In this document: in pieces, positions 10,333 to 21,749 of the stretch
Layout of the letters: the number at the start of each line of letters is the position of its first letter
Position numbering within the stretch: position 1 is the stretch's first letter
Assembly (NCBI GenBank): GCA_028274465.1
Contig: CM051458.1
Coordinates: 27,354,692 to 27,418,691, forward strand
Reading direction: 5' to 3'
DNA length: 64,000 bases
From: Plantago ovata
Taxonomy: Eukaryota > Streptophyta > Magnoliopsida > Lamiales > Plantaginaceae
The notes under the pieces: generated by a model
What the model was told of the DNA's origin: nothing
Database searches by the model: none
Seen by the model: only the letters and a program-made list of their open reading frames with translations
Translations under genes and position numbers: made by a program

Positions 10333-11386
10333 ATTACCCATAAGCGCATGCCCCAATTGCTAGCATGAACTAGCTGAGTGTCTAAAATTCCCTTGTTGGC
10401 ATGAATCTTCCTTAGGTCTTCATCTTGATCTTTTTCAGTAAGATAGAACTATTCATAAGGAATCAAATGATATTTCATTTTGGACTTGTTGGTTATAGGA
10501 TCATTATAGAAAGCAACGTCCACAGGCTTGATGAGGTCAGGTTCTTGCCTCAATTTCTTGCTGATGGAGCTTCTTCTCACTGAGCTTTCAATGTTCAACC
10601 ACTTTAAAGCTATGTTCCTTGGGAAGGAAGGATGATCCCTTTCTTTCTTTGCAACCTTTAGATCAATCCATGTGTAAAGCTTGTTCAGCACAGCAGTTGG
10701 AAATAAGTCATTTGCCAGTAGGTCTTCTAGCTTAATGATCCAGCAACCATGGAGGTTTCTGATCACATTTTGAGTGGTTTCCTCATTTCTGGTCTTTGTG
10801 TAGAGGTGGTAATCGGGCCGGTCTAGGCCGGGCCGAGCTAGACCGGGTAAAGCCCGCTCCATTTTTAGATCGGGCTGTGCCGGGTTAGTTTTAGAGCGGG
10901 CCGATCCGGTCCGGGCTTTTCTCTATGTATTGTGGCCCGGCACAGCCCCACATCCCACTTATATATGTGCTGGGCCCGGCATGTTTATGAGCCGGGCCGG
11001 GCCGGCCCGCCATACTTTTTTTTTCTTTTTCTTTCTGTACCATTCTCTAAAATTTAAATATGCATCCAGAACTGTGGCTGTAAAGAAATAGATAAAGTAA
11101 AGAAAAAAAATGAAGGAAGATACTCCATATAATTGTCTATAATTGTTAGAACAAGGGAATATTACATCTACCTCCCTCACTGGAAGGTCTAATCACAAAT
11201 GTTCCCTCGCTAGTCTAACAATTACATCTAACCCCTTTTGCAACCTTAGCCATTGACCAGTTTATTTCCTTATCTCCAAACTTGACAAAACAAACAATCC
11301 CTTAGTCTTTTTTCTATTTTCTTTTTCCTTTTCTTCTCTTTTTCTTTTTTCTTTTCTTTTCATTTTTTTTATTTTCTTTATTTCTT

Positions 11387-11735
11387 CTACAAACCTCCGG
11401 TACCGAAATCCGATCTCCGATACCGGAGTGCAGCTCCGATCGAAGCTTGTAGCAAGCTCTGATCGGAGCAGCAGAAATCTCCGATCTGGAGCTTGCTGCT
11501 GGCTCCAAATCTGAGCTTGTAGCAAGCTCCGATCGGAGCAGCAGCAAGCTCCGATCTGGAGCTTGCTGCTGGCTCCAAATCGGAGCTTGCTACCTCCGAT
11601 TTGGAGCTTGCAGCAAGCTCCGATCGGAGCAGCAGCAAGCTCCGTTCTGGAACTTGCAGTAAGCTCCGGCAGGAGCTGCTGCTCCAGATCGGAGACAGCT
11701 CTGTCTCCGATCTGGAGGCCGGTATCGGATTCCGG
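11387..11735. repeat. GC-rich palindromic minisatellite
   Basis: About 350 bp made of permuted short units containing GAGCTTGCTGC, AGCAAGCTCCG and the perfect palindrome GCTCCGATCGGAGC (exact at 11526-11539 and 11617-11630). It is bounded by an outer inverted repeat (CTCCGGTACCGAAATCCGAT on the left, CGGATTCCGGTAC on the right). It stays open in several frames on both strands only because the repeat avoids stops. The base composition contrasts sharply with the AT-rich surroundings. Origin unknown. Confidence 0.75.
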
Positions 11736-11894
11736 TACTTTGAAGAAAAAGAAGATTAAAAAAAAATATTAAAAAAATTAAAATTGGGACTTGTTTTGAA
11801 TTTTAAATTTGTGGGGGTTTACTTTACAATAATATTTGAGACCTTTTTACAATTTAAATAATTTATGTGGGTGTATTTTATATTAAATAGTGTT

Positions 11895-12768
11895 TTTTTT
11901 TTTTTTTGAAACAGCAAAAACTTTTATTAATTAGTGAGCATAAGAAATGCTCCAAATAATAATTACATCATACACGGAGCATACTCTGGAAGCAATCTGT
12001 AAAACCTTATCACCAATACCGATCCACACAATTTCAAATAGGCCATACAAACTAGCTTAAACCTCAGTACCTCCAAACAATTAACCTCACTAGAAAGATA
12101 GCTCCCATACAATACTGCTACCACTGCTAACCGACCTGATATACTATAAAAACCTTTTCTAATCAACTAAGATCATCACCCAACTTTCAAAGTAATAAAT
12201 TCCTGTTATCATTCAATTCTCACATCAACAAGAGTCACCATTGAGGATCCTTAAACAATTCCACTCAATTCCAACAAAGAGGATTGCAAACCAGTAAGCA
12301 CCAAATCAGAGTTCGAATAGATCATCGATTCCAAGACCAGACATAGATCTACCAATTTTTAAGATGGGAAACAATGCTAATCGTGAGTCCTACACCCGTG
12401 ACGACACACCGTGATTAAGAGCACCCAACCCCTTAGAATGAAAAACCAGAGGATGAGGCGTCGAAGCGTTTAAACCTCACCGTAGTAAGTCGCCGTGATT
12501 GGATATTAACCAACTGGACTCTCAACCCCTTAGAATGTGCCTCATGAAGCAAGGAATTTAAACCCACGCTACGTTTCCCACATTAAAAACCGATGAGATC
12601 AATCTTACCACACAATGCACATGATATAGCTCACCAGACGTCTTCTCCAGCAGCCCCTTATAAACGAATCGCCAAGGTATCACAAGCCTGAATACACAAA
12701 CACTACCTCTCCAAGGCCATGTAAGATCAAATACAATACCAACTCTCGGGACAAAAGGAAAAGTGTTA
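11895..12768 (-). mobile_element. LINE-like retroposon, probably 5'-truncated
   Basis: The insert starts on the plus strand with a run of about 13 T (a poly-A tail on the minus strand) and is bounded by 15-bp duplications that differ at one base (11880-11894 and 12769-12783). Those are marks of target-primed reverse transcription. No reverse transcriptase motif was seen in 0.87 kb. An 18-bp-scale internal repeat (CAACCCCTTAGAATG) occurs twice (about 12427 and 12525). It could be the 3' end of an L1-type LINE, a non-autonomous partner or a retroposed transcript. Confidence 0.55.
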
Positions 12769-15339
12769 ATATCAAATAGTGTTAATATTGTGGAATAGAA
12801 AAGTTTTGAGGCAAATATGTAATAAACATAAATTTAGGTTGTTTGGGCTTTATTGAAATCTGATAATTATGCAGGGGCAATATTGTACTTTCCAGACTTT
12901 AATTCGGGAAAAGTCAAGATCGTGGGCCTATATGTAATTGTTTCAATCTAACACGGAAAGTTATGTAATTGTTGATCTAAGGAGGTAAAATCAGTAATTG
13001 ATGAATCTAACAGGGGGTCTGGATGTAATTCGCCCTTATAACAATCAAGAATTAGCTCTATTTAAATCTTAAATAGAGTTAATATAGAGTAGCTCTATTT
13101 AAATCTTAAATAGAGTTGATATAGAATCAAGTTATATGGTGCCTTACGAGGAAATGAATCACGGAGTAATAACCATAGAATTTGAATTTTTTTTGAAGTG
13201 TTGAATGTGCAAGTTTGACATTTTAGTTATAGTAAACTTAATTTAACTAAATAAATATAGAAAAATCAACTCAAGATCATAGCAAATATAGATGATGATT
13301 AACCATAACTAGTGGTGAAGGGAGAGAATAGAGCATCATTAGGTAACCATTAGAAGTGAATGAAGACTGGAGGTAATTTTGTAGGTAACTATAATTAACT
13401 AACATAATTAGAGAGTTTATTAGGAGTTAATATAGGAATTAATGTTAATGTAATTAACATTTAAATGGATGGGCAACATTAGAATCAAAATCTAACTATC
13501 TAAGCAAGATGCACATAATATTATTGGAGGGCTATCCGGGTTATCCGTGCCGGGCTGTGCCGGGCTCGTCACCCAGGTTTAAACGGTTCCGGGCAGGTCC
13601 GGTCCAGGACTAGGAAATCTTGTTGTTCTGCGCCTAGCCCAGTTGTCACCTCTAGCTTTCTGAAATCAGTGCCAGTGCCTATCGCAATGTTAGCTAGCCT
13701 TCTTTCTTCTCTTTGCTTTCTTCTTCGTGACTTAGCATTTCCTTGATGCTTCGCTGAAGATCCCGAGTAAGAAGAGAAATGCTTGGATTCTCCAGATGGA
13801 GTTAGGGCAGAAACAGGCTTAGCCCTTATAGCTTGAGCTATTGTTTGGTCATCATCATTGTCATCATCATTTTCAAACTCTTGATGACTTTCAGTGTGAC
13901 AGAATTCTCCTTTTAGGATTTGCTGAACTTCTCACGGAATCTGTTTTAGCTTTTCTTTTGGAACTTTGCTCTGTTTCAGCAAGAGGGTCACTAGGCGGTC
14001 CTTGTAGTTTCATCAGCGAGGGGGAGGGAGCAGTTGGGGGCATATCCCTTGAGCTCTTCTTCTTCTTAAAATGAGGTGTATCTTCCCCCTTAGACATGGA
14101 TTGCAATACATCAAAGATTTGAGTTGAGAAAAACTCATTGCAATTTTCAGCAAGCTTGTGTAAGTTGTGATAGTGTTCAACCATGTCTTGCTGAAGTTGG
14201 TTTGTCTTGGCCAATTCCGCCTTAATCATTTTCAGATTTTTTTTCAGCTTTTTGTGTATCAGCAATCTTTTGTTCCATTATTACTTGAGCCTTTTTGAAG
14301 GCATTCTTGCCGATTTTCAGAGCTTGTCCTACTTCTTTCTCATAGCTTCGATGTTGTAAGCTTACATCAGCTTGAGCTAGAGTGAGACTTGTAGTGCGTC
14401 TCAGCATGACAGTCAGGATCTTTTCCATATTGAAAGATTTTCAGCCAGTAACTCCTCATCCTCAACTTTGCATTCTTGGTGCACTTGCAATAAAGCTTGC
14501 ATTCTTGGTGTCCATTCATCCACACATGGAAATGGCACAAGTGAGGGAGTTACATTGTGGGCTTTTAGCTCAGTGACGAACTGATCTTCTATGCCTTTAA
14601 GCTTGCTTCTTTCATAATCATTTCCAAAGGAAGTAGAAGAGTTTGAATGTTGGGACTTAGTATCACCAATTTTATCATTCTTGGCAACATTCTCTTCTTC
14701 TTCATCAGAGAATCCTGATATGCTTTCAACATCTTCTTTGTTGAAGTCACTATTTGGTCAGGTTGAGTGGTTGCTGAGGAAAACTCTTGAGACTCAACAA
14801 CTGGAGTTTCACCAGTAGTAGGGGGTGGAAGGGTGGATTCTTCCGATCTTTTCACTCCTGAGGACTGAGCAACAGACAAATGTTGTGTGCCAGGTACGTT
14901 GATGACCATGATGTTTGCCACAACTCTCTGATAGTCTTCATCTTGTTCTTCATCTTCAACAAGGTTTGAGTCAGTAACCTTGGCATCAAGTTTAGCTTTT
15001 TCAGCTAACACTACAAGAAAACAGCCAAATAGAGACGGATTAATAGCGACGGATTCGATCCGTCACAAAATAGCGACGGATCGGTGATTTTAACGATGGA
15101 TACAAATCTCACCGGTAATTAGCGACGGATGAGTTTATCCGTCGCTAAATTTGCGACGGATAGGTTTATCCGTCGCAAAATTTAGACGGATAAGCTTATC
15201 CGTCTCTATATGAGTTGACCATTTTTTAATTAAAAAAAGAAAAATCATTAAATAAAATATAGCGACGGATCGGTGCTTATCCGTCGCTAAAGTTAAAATA
15301 AAAAAAAAAGGAAAAGGGATAAGATCAGATCTAGATGTG

Positions 15340-16537
15340 ATTGTTTCTCCATTTTCTTTCTTTCTCTCTATCTAGCTACTCCACCTCTATCCCAACCCAC
15401 CACCCACCGTCGCACACCACCACCACTGCCTTCCCCAACGCTGCCGCCTTGCCTCCAACCACCACCGGCCTCCGGATCCTCCTCCTTCACCTTCATCTCT
15501 ACAAGTTAAGGTATTAAGGTATGTTCTCTAAACCCTATGTTTTGGGAATTATTTCAATTTTTCAATTAATTAGCTTGAATTTCAATTAAGCTTTGAATTT
15601 CGTCTTAATGGCATGGATTCATCAAAGATTGGGGAGAATAATAAAGGGGATGTTAGTGGTGTTATTGGAAGTGGCAGAGATGAAGATGACGAGAGTGAAA
15701 GTGATAGTGATTCAGAGTCGGAAAGTTCAGGTTCATCTTCATCTTCCTCGTCGTCTAGTAGTGATGACGATGATGAAGTAGTTGAGAAGAAAGCCAAGAA
15801 AAAGGTTGACAGAGTAGAGGGGGAGATGGATATGGAAGAAGGGGAGATTATGATGTCTGATGAGGAGGAGATGGTAGCTTGGGCTGAGGATGAAGATGAT
15901 GTAGATGCTATGACTTGCCCCGTCAAATCAAAGAATGAGCTTAAGGTACTTTATTCACTTGTTAGTTATTTTCGGCATTGTTCTTAACTTCTACCAATAT
16001 GAAACTACTAGTTATAATGTAATTGATCATCAAAGTTCTTTCTGTGTGTTAAAGCTAGTTCTACTTTTGTGTATGTGTATTGGTTGAATTAAATTTTCGG
16101 GATGTATCTTGTTTGTGAGTTATTAGATCCATTGTATATTAATGTCAAATGTTTAGATAATAATGCGAGCAACCTATAATGCTTAACTCAATAGTTCGTA
16201 GTAGTTTGGATAGCATTGAACATGGGTGTTCTGATGGTTGTAATTAATATTTGGAGAATAGATGTAGGTCTTTGTCGTTATTCCAGTGAATGTTATAGAT
16301 TAGTGTCATGGACTCCTAAAGATTGAGATGATTTCTTTGTAACTTTCATGTACTATGGATTGCGTGATTCTTGTAGCTTACATGTAATCCTTGAGAATTG
16401 CTTAGCATTCGTTGTCATCACACCTGAGACTCAATGAGAATCTAGGCCGGGAACTAAAAGATATGAAAAGAATCAGAACTTCAAGAACCAAAAAGGGAAT
16501 CGAAGCAACAATGAAACTACTTCAGCACAAATTGGAG
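15340..16537 (+). pseudogene. NAF1: Captured host gene fragment, probably NAF1 (snoRNP assembly factor)
   Basis: A C/T-rich 5'-UTR-like stretch leads to an ATG at 15613 and an open first exon to 15945, ending at a plausible splice donor (AAG/GTACTT). Its 111 residues begin MDSSKIGENN, run through a long acidic Ser/Asp/Glu tract and end with EEGEI, EEMVAWAEDEDD and IKSKNELK-like residues (VKSKNELK here). That is my recollection of plant NAF1 just before its core Gar1-like domain. NAF1 is a nuclear chaperone for H/ACA snoRNP assembly. The conserved core domain is missing. A second candidate exon (about 16443-16537, Asn/Gln-rich, ending at GGAG/GTGAG) follows. The fragment lies wholly inside the CACTA ends, so it is a transduplicated copy and not a working gene. 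Confidence 0.62.
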
Positions 16538-16896
16538 GTGAGAATAAATTTATCATCTTCTTTTTCTTCCCCTCGCTTAATTAGTGTGCCTTTCATTCTG
16601 CAATATTCTAATAATATTGCCTAGGTCCATCTCAATCTGTATGCTAGGGAAGATTAGTCATTATTGTTAAAGGGCCTGGCCTTATAGTAGCCTATTATGT
16701 GTTTAAGATATTGATTTTTGGATTCAATGCCATATATGCTTATTGAGTTACTCTATCTAACTATCAAAAAAAAAAAAAAGTCTATGGCCTCTTGTCTCTA
16801 AAAATCCTTCGTGTTTGCGTAATACTTTTTGGTGTTATGTTATGTGAAGTGTTTACTTCCATTCCATTTCCAGTGTTAATGAGTATCCATTACTAT

Positions 16897-16966
16897 GGGT
16901 GTTTGGTCTAGTGGTATGATTCTCGCGAAATGCGAGAGGTCGCGAGTTTGATTCTCGCAGCACCCC
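16897..16966 (+). pseudogene. tRNA-Pro-like sequence
   Basis: A 70-base cloverleaf-like sequence begins GGGTGTTTGGTCTAGTGGTA, as plant tRNA-Pro does, including the A-box. Acceptor (GGGTGTT with AGCACCC), anticodon (CTCGC with GCGAG) and T (GCGAG with CTCGC) stems all pair, and the B-box GAGTTTGATTC is kept. The anticodon loop has only 5 bases (GAAAT) instead of 7 and no Pro anticodon, so it is most likely a tRNA pseudogene. It lies inside the CACTA element. Confidence 0.75.
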
Positions 16967-19900
16967 TTATTGCATTTAAAAAATTATATTTTTATATTTC
17001 ATTATATTGTAGGTGAATTAAATAAATTAAAAGAAACGTAATTTTTTTTTTAATAAAAAATCAGATTTAGAGACGGATAAGCTTATCCATTGCTAAAGTG
17101 AAGAAACCATGGGCTGCCCGGTCAACACTAAATTTGCGACGTATAAGTTTATCTGTCTCTAAATTTAGAGACGGAACAACTCATCCGTCGCTTTTTGGAT
17201 TAGCGACGCCACTTTTCGCGACGCCCTATTTAGCGACGGGCCATCTGTCGCTAAATGGTATATAGCAACGGATCGCTCCGTACATCCGTCGCTAAATCCT
17301 GTTTTTCTTGTAGTGTAATTCGCCATCAGAAAGTTTTGCTTTGCCTTTAGCAATTCCAACAAACTTTCTGGCTTGTTCTTCACTCATCTCAGCAACTTCT
17401 TCAGTTACTGGATGTTCAGTAGGAGGAGCAGTAGTAGATTCATTTTGGTTGTTGGGAGGTGTCTGTTCAGTGGCTTGTACTTGTTCAGTTGCTTGATCAA
17501 CAACTTGAGCTATTCCATCAGCACCGGGACTTGGACCTTGGGAATCATCATCATCATCCTTTTTGTCCTTTGAGCCTTATAATCTTTTCCTTCATCATCA
17601 TCACTGGAATCTTCGATTACATTCTCGTCTTCTTTTTCTTCTTCATCATCAGTAAGTATAACCAGTGGAAGATGCATGTACTTGGCTTGACTTGTCACTT
17701 CTTCCTCCTCATTGATTTTGTAGGGATCAGCCACCACAGGTACAAAGGAACCTTTGAGCATCTCAGCTGGTGAAGCACTCTTAAATTGATTCTTCATATT
17801 CTCTCTGATTGTGTAGACCAGATCAGTTCCCATTTGCTGAGAATATGAGAGATCAACAGGGAGGATAGAGTGGACAAAGGTCTTAAGCTTAAGCAGTGAA
17901 GTTCTTTTCTTTTCAGAAGAGAGATGTAGAAAGATGTCTGAGAAGTCCATTCTTCTATATCTTTGCTAGTTGCTGACAGACTTTGCAACCTTGGTCAAAG
18001 TATTCTTTTTGAAGTTGGAGTAAAGCTCTTCTGAGTTGACTTCTTGGACTTCAGTGATGAGAGTTGCTTCTTTACTCTCCTTTTGAGCCTGAATAAGAAC
18101 AATGTTAGTTTCATGAATGTTTTTGAAAGTAGTTTTAGACTCTAAAACTGTATCATGAAATACATGCTGGTTTTCAGCAAGCTCATGTTGCACACTTGGT
18201 TGTGCAGGAACTACTTCCAATTCAACAGGAGCTGTAGTAGCTTCCTTGTTTTGTTTATCATGAAATAACACTTTGTTAGATACAAGTACTAAGTTTTTGA
18301 ACTTAGTAAAATTACAAAAATTTGCATCTACCTGCTGAGCAGGAGTTGTAGATTCTGGTGCAGATGTTTCAGCAACATTCTGGCTTGTATCTTGAGAAGT
18401 CTGTAAATAAATAATAGTATTAGCTAAAGATAAAGTTTCAGATAGATAAATTTTGCCTATTTCTGAGTTAACTACCTGCTGAAGAATGATAGGTGGTGAC
18501 TCAGTCCTTTCAGCATTGTTGGCTTCTTCAGTATCTGGGACCAAATCTTCAGCAGACTTCTTTGCATGCTCTAAATGAGAAAGCTATGTAGTATCAACAA
18601 TCTCCCTTGTCTCTGAATGGACAGGTTGAGCAGAAGTATCTTGACCTCTCAGTTCACTACTTGTCATGAGTAGATACACTGATTTATTGGAGTTGTCATC
18701 AATCTCCATATCCATTTTCTGGCTTAGATCAGTAAGTACCAGTTGGATCTTGTTTACAGAAGTGACTGGTGAACTGGGCCTTTCATTCTCAGCATCATGT
18801 GATGCGTCGTCGAATGGTACTACAACGTGAGTTTCAGCAAACTCAACGTTTCGGACAGTTGCTGTCTCAACAACTGTTTCTTCAGCAACTGCTTCTTTTT
18901 CACTTGTTGCTTTGTCAGCAAGTGCAACCTTTCTTAGGTCTGCAGCTATGTCACTTGCTGGCTCAAGTGATAAATTCTCAAGATTATCTACAAGGTAGAT
19001 AACATCAATTCATTCTAAGGCAGGATTTGCATTTCCACTGCCTTGTGGTCTTTTTTCAATAATTATATCCAAGTTAATTGGATTTGTAGAAGTTTCAGCA
19101 GGTGCTTCTACATTAACTAATGTAGTGGTTTGCTTTTCAGAAACCACTGCTGCATCGTCATCCGAAATTTCGTGAACGATAGGAAATGACTTCCTAGTCG
19201 TTGTTTTCTTCCTTCGGAAGGTCTTTGTCTAGGCTTTCTTGGGGACAGGATCAGCTGATGAAGCTGCAGTTTGAGTATCATCATCAGCTTTCCTTTTCTT
19301 GGACTTCTTGCTTGGTGCCTTTGTGTTAGCAACCACACAGCAGTGTCAACAACATTTGAGTCTGTTGCTTTCTTTGTCTCTTTATCAGCATCCTTGGGTC
19401 CATTCAGTTTGTAGAATGCTCTTCCCACATTGCATACTGGCTTTTTGATTGGCAATGGGTTTCTAAAGCTTGATCTCGAAGTGTTCCAGGATGTAACAAA
19501 TCTTCAGTCCATACATCACTGGGAAGATGGGCAAGACAGTATTGTCTTCCACCTTGACTTTGAACTTTACGATACAATCAAATAACTTGTTGATGATGTA
19601 TTTTGCCCACTTGATGTCGTTTTTGTTCTCATAAATGTGCATCAGTAATGACCATTTTTTCAGGCCAACTTGGTCTACTCCTCCGACTTGGGAGTCTAGG
19701 ACTTTTATGAGTAGCAAGGCTACTAGTCCAAGAGAGTGACAAAGATGTTTTCTCTTTGTGAACTTGTTCCATGCAATAGGAGCAATTTCTCCTCTCTTCA
19801 TTCTTTCATTTCTGACATCACTGTAGAAGGTTTCAATCTCCTCAACAGTGGCAGTGATGTCATCTTCAGTTCCAGTAGTTGGAATCTGAAAGATGTTTGC

Positions 19901-20360
19901 CAAATCAATCCATTTCAGGATGATTTTCTTTCCCTGTACTGTTGTAGAAATCACTTTTTCAGTGATTCCTTGTTCATCAGTATGCGTTTGGATTTCTGCA
20001 TTGTTCTAGAATTCAAGTGTATCCACCATACTCACTTTCTTTGTGCGAGCAGTGATAAATGGAAGTAGGCCTTGTTGATTGATGTAATTCAACGCCTCAA
20101 CGTTTTTTCCGTCAAGTTCTTGTTCGTAGAAGTATCGGATATACTTCTCTTTTGCAAATCCTCCCCATTGCATCATCTGCTCACACTTTTCAGTGTTGAG
20201 ATATGCAGGAGGCATGGGTCTTTCTATGATACAATCGGGCTAACACAATTTTCACCGTGTTCTTTGCCGGAGATGCGGCCGGAGTAGGAGCAGTGTTTTT
20301 TTCAGCACTGTCTGCCTTTGAGGACTTGGTGTTCTTAGATTGTTGTCTCTTGGGAGCCAT

Positions 20361-21228
20361 CTCTTTATATAGTAAGGTAGATACGGGTTAAGTGTACGTA
20401 AAAGAGATGCTTTTCTTTTTTACCGGAGGTACAATGTTTCAGAACACAGGCTAGAGGAAAATTTTCCAGAGAAAGGAAATGTGGAGTTAAAGAATGTTGT
20501 CTTTTGTCTAACTCTTCATTTATATAGTACCTATGTTGTGTGAGAAGCTCAATGATTTTGAGTTCTCATCAAGGGTAAAACAGAGATACAATGAGTTAGT
20601 GGAGCCTTTGCATTAAATGCGTAGTGGTCCACTAACCCGAAACCGTCAGAGCTTGTTTTCACTTTATGACATTAACCGTTGGATCATCAACTGCTTTAAA
20701 ATCAATGGCCACGATTGCATTTCATGTCATGATTAATAGCGAGTTTATCTGTGCCACGATTAACGTCACATTAGATTTTACCTTGAATCAAGGGATTTTA
20801 TCTCTTTTACTTAGAAGCTAATAGCTTGCTGAAGTATTAGAGAATTTTTTCAGCGATTCTAAACGTTCTAACTTTAGCATTTACTTTATAAATAACAAGC
20901 CTTGTAATTGCTTAAAGTTCCCCCTTAATCAAATATCTCATTTTTCATTAAATCGAAAAGGTTTCTGAGTTCTCGTCTCAGCAAATCCCTTTTATAGTGA
21001 GATATTTTTGGTAAGTTCTTATTAAGTGAAAACAATTCGCTCTTTGCTGAATTCCCGTCTCAGATTTTTCCTTTGTTACTTGAATACCTGTTTCAGTATC
21101 CTTGATAGTCTGAATACCCGTTTCAGCAATCCAAAGGTTTTTCTTACTGAATACCCATTTCAGCAAGTGACCAAGTCTCCTAACAAATACCCAGTTTGAA
21201 GGATTTACTTGTTGAATGCCTGTTTCAG
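20361..21228 (-). other. Spacer upstream of the S2 env-like region
   Basis: Noncoding. Homologous to 26506-27413 in S1. Holds a series of degenerate repeats around TGAATACCTGTTTCAG (about 20985-21228) and, closer to the env-like start, AT-rich leader-like sequence with a TATATAG stretch. Confidence 0.6.
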
Positions 21229-21749
21229 AGAGCTTTTGACTATATATAGTAGACTATTAGAGAGCTTTTGACATATATAGTAGACTATTAGAGAGCTTTT
21301 GACATATACATTCACACAGTTGAATACTCAGTTTTCTTAGAGAAAATAAAAGCTCTTCCCCTCTCCTCTATAAGCCACGCGCGCCACCCCTCTTGCCGAA
21401 GGAAAACCGCCGCCCCATCTTCTTGGTCACACAAAGAATATCCTAGCATTCTTCCGATAGGCTGTTCATCCGTGGATACCAAGGTTGAGGTTCTAGGAGC
21501 TGGAAACTAACTCTTATTGTCTTGCAGATAATCAGAGTATTGCAGATATCTTCGACTTCGACGAAGGAGAAGATACACCGAATTATTACGAAGACTTGGA
21601 AGCTGTGCGTGCTTTGGAAGTAAGGTTAGTCTTCTAATTGACGTGTTTAAATATATACGGCATATACATAATCAATTAACCTGCATGTTAAGAAAATTTT
21701 GAAATTCCGCTGCGTACCCTAGGGGTAACTCTGACCGTATTTTCTTACA
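21229..21749 (+). repeat. Orphan LTR-like fragment
   Basis: About 520 bp between the S2 spacer and the S1 env-like end, matching neither. It has a 31-bp-scale tandem repeat (AGAGAGCTTTTGACATATA, 21227-21310), a TATA-like TCTATAAG near 21370, a transcribed-looking C-rich leader and an end reading TTTTCTTACA directly before S1 sequence. That is how many plant copia LTRs end on the plus strand. The left end has no visible LTR start, so it is probably truncated. Confidence 0.45.

Larger units (their letters stand above)
11155..13035. mobile_element. Mutator-like non-autonomous element nested in the hAT
   Basis: The ends GGGAATATTACATCTACC (left) and GGGCGAATTACATCCAGA (complement of right) form an imperfect inverted repeat. 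It is flanked by 9-bp duplications TTAGAACAA (11146-11154) and TTATAACAA (13036-13044), 8 of 9 matching. A 9-bp duplication is the Mutator signature. No transposase was found. Inside are a GC-rich palindromic repeat block (11387-11735) and a LINE-like insertion (11895-12768). Confidence 0.72.
10801..13654. mobile_element. Non-autonomous hAT-type DNA transposon
   Basis: 2854-bp insertion in the S2 env-like region. Its ends form imperfect terminal inverted repeats: TAGAGGTGGTAATCGGGC on the left, and a right end whose complement reads TAGAGGTGACAACTGGGC. They are flanked by 8-bp imperfect duplications (TCTTTGTG and GCTTTCTG, 6 of 8). Both ends carry many GGGCCGGGC-type subterminal repeats, as is usual for hAT elements. 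No transposase is visible. The interior is occupied by a later Mutator-like element (11155-13035). The host env-like sequence matches the S1 copy on both sides of the insertion. Confidence 0.8.
15009..17315. mobile_element. Non-autonomous CACTA (En/Spm-type) transposon with captured host DNA
   Basis: The ends CACTACAAGAAAACAG (left) and CTGTTTTTCTTGTAGTG (right) are CACTA terminal inverted repeats, flanked by a TAA duplication (15006-15008 and 17316-17318). Both subterminal regions hold many copies of GCGACGGAT and ATCCGTCGC in both orientations (15035-15290 and 17065-17300), the binding-site arrays typical of this superfamily. At 2307 bp it has no transposase and depends on one in trans. Its middle carries a host gene fragment and a tRNA-like sequence, so it is a gene-capturing CACTA. 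It lies in the S2 env-like region. Confidence 0.93.
3896..20360 (-). pseudogene. Env-like region of S2 (copy A), broken and interrupted
   Basis: Minus-strand region homologous to the S1 copy at 21750-26505. It starts near 20360 with MAPKRQQS-like residues and ends near 3896. S2 sequence lies at 3896-4132, 10333-10800, 13655-15008 and 17316-20360, and the gaps are later insertions. The N-terminal part (QWGGFAKEKYIRYFYEQELD) resembles the plant mobile-element domain often named putative plant transposon protein. The middle is acidic, Ser/Thr/Pro-rich and low-complexity. Nearer the C-terminus lie a helical, coiled-coil-like part and a conserved block around HGCWIIKLEDLL. Sireviruses carry an env-like gene after pol, and position fits, but no clear membrane segment was seen. 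It is heavily broken. Confidence 0.65.
2265..21228 (-). mobile_element. S2: old Sirevirus (Ty1/copia) remnant, 3' part
   Basis: Minus-strand Sirevirus fossil represented by its 3' LTR (2265-3686), a polypurine tract, an env-like region (about 3896-20360) and an upstream spacer to 21228. Gag and pol of this copy are absent. It is loaded with insertions: element A, Cassandra, element B, a hAT stack and a CACTA element. Its LTR differs from the S1 5' LTR by roughly 15-20% by eye, so the two are unlikely to be the two ends of one recent insertion. It has many breaks. Confidence 0.7.

Noticed and set aside
11262-11772. Overlapping open frames on both strands
   Set aside because: They exist because the palindromic minisatellite lacks stop codons. 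No protein-like conservation.
15613-15987. Functional host gene on the plus strand
   Set aside because: It lies wholly between CACTA ends, lacks the conserved core domain and is cut off, so it is a captured fragment.
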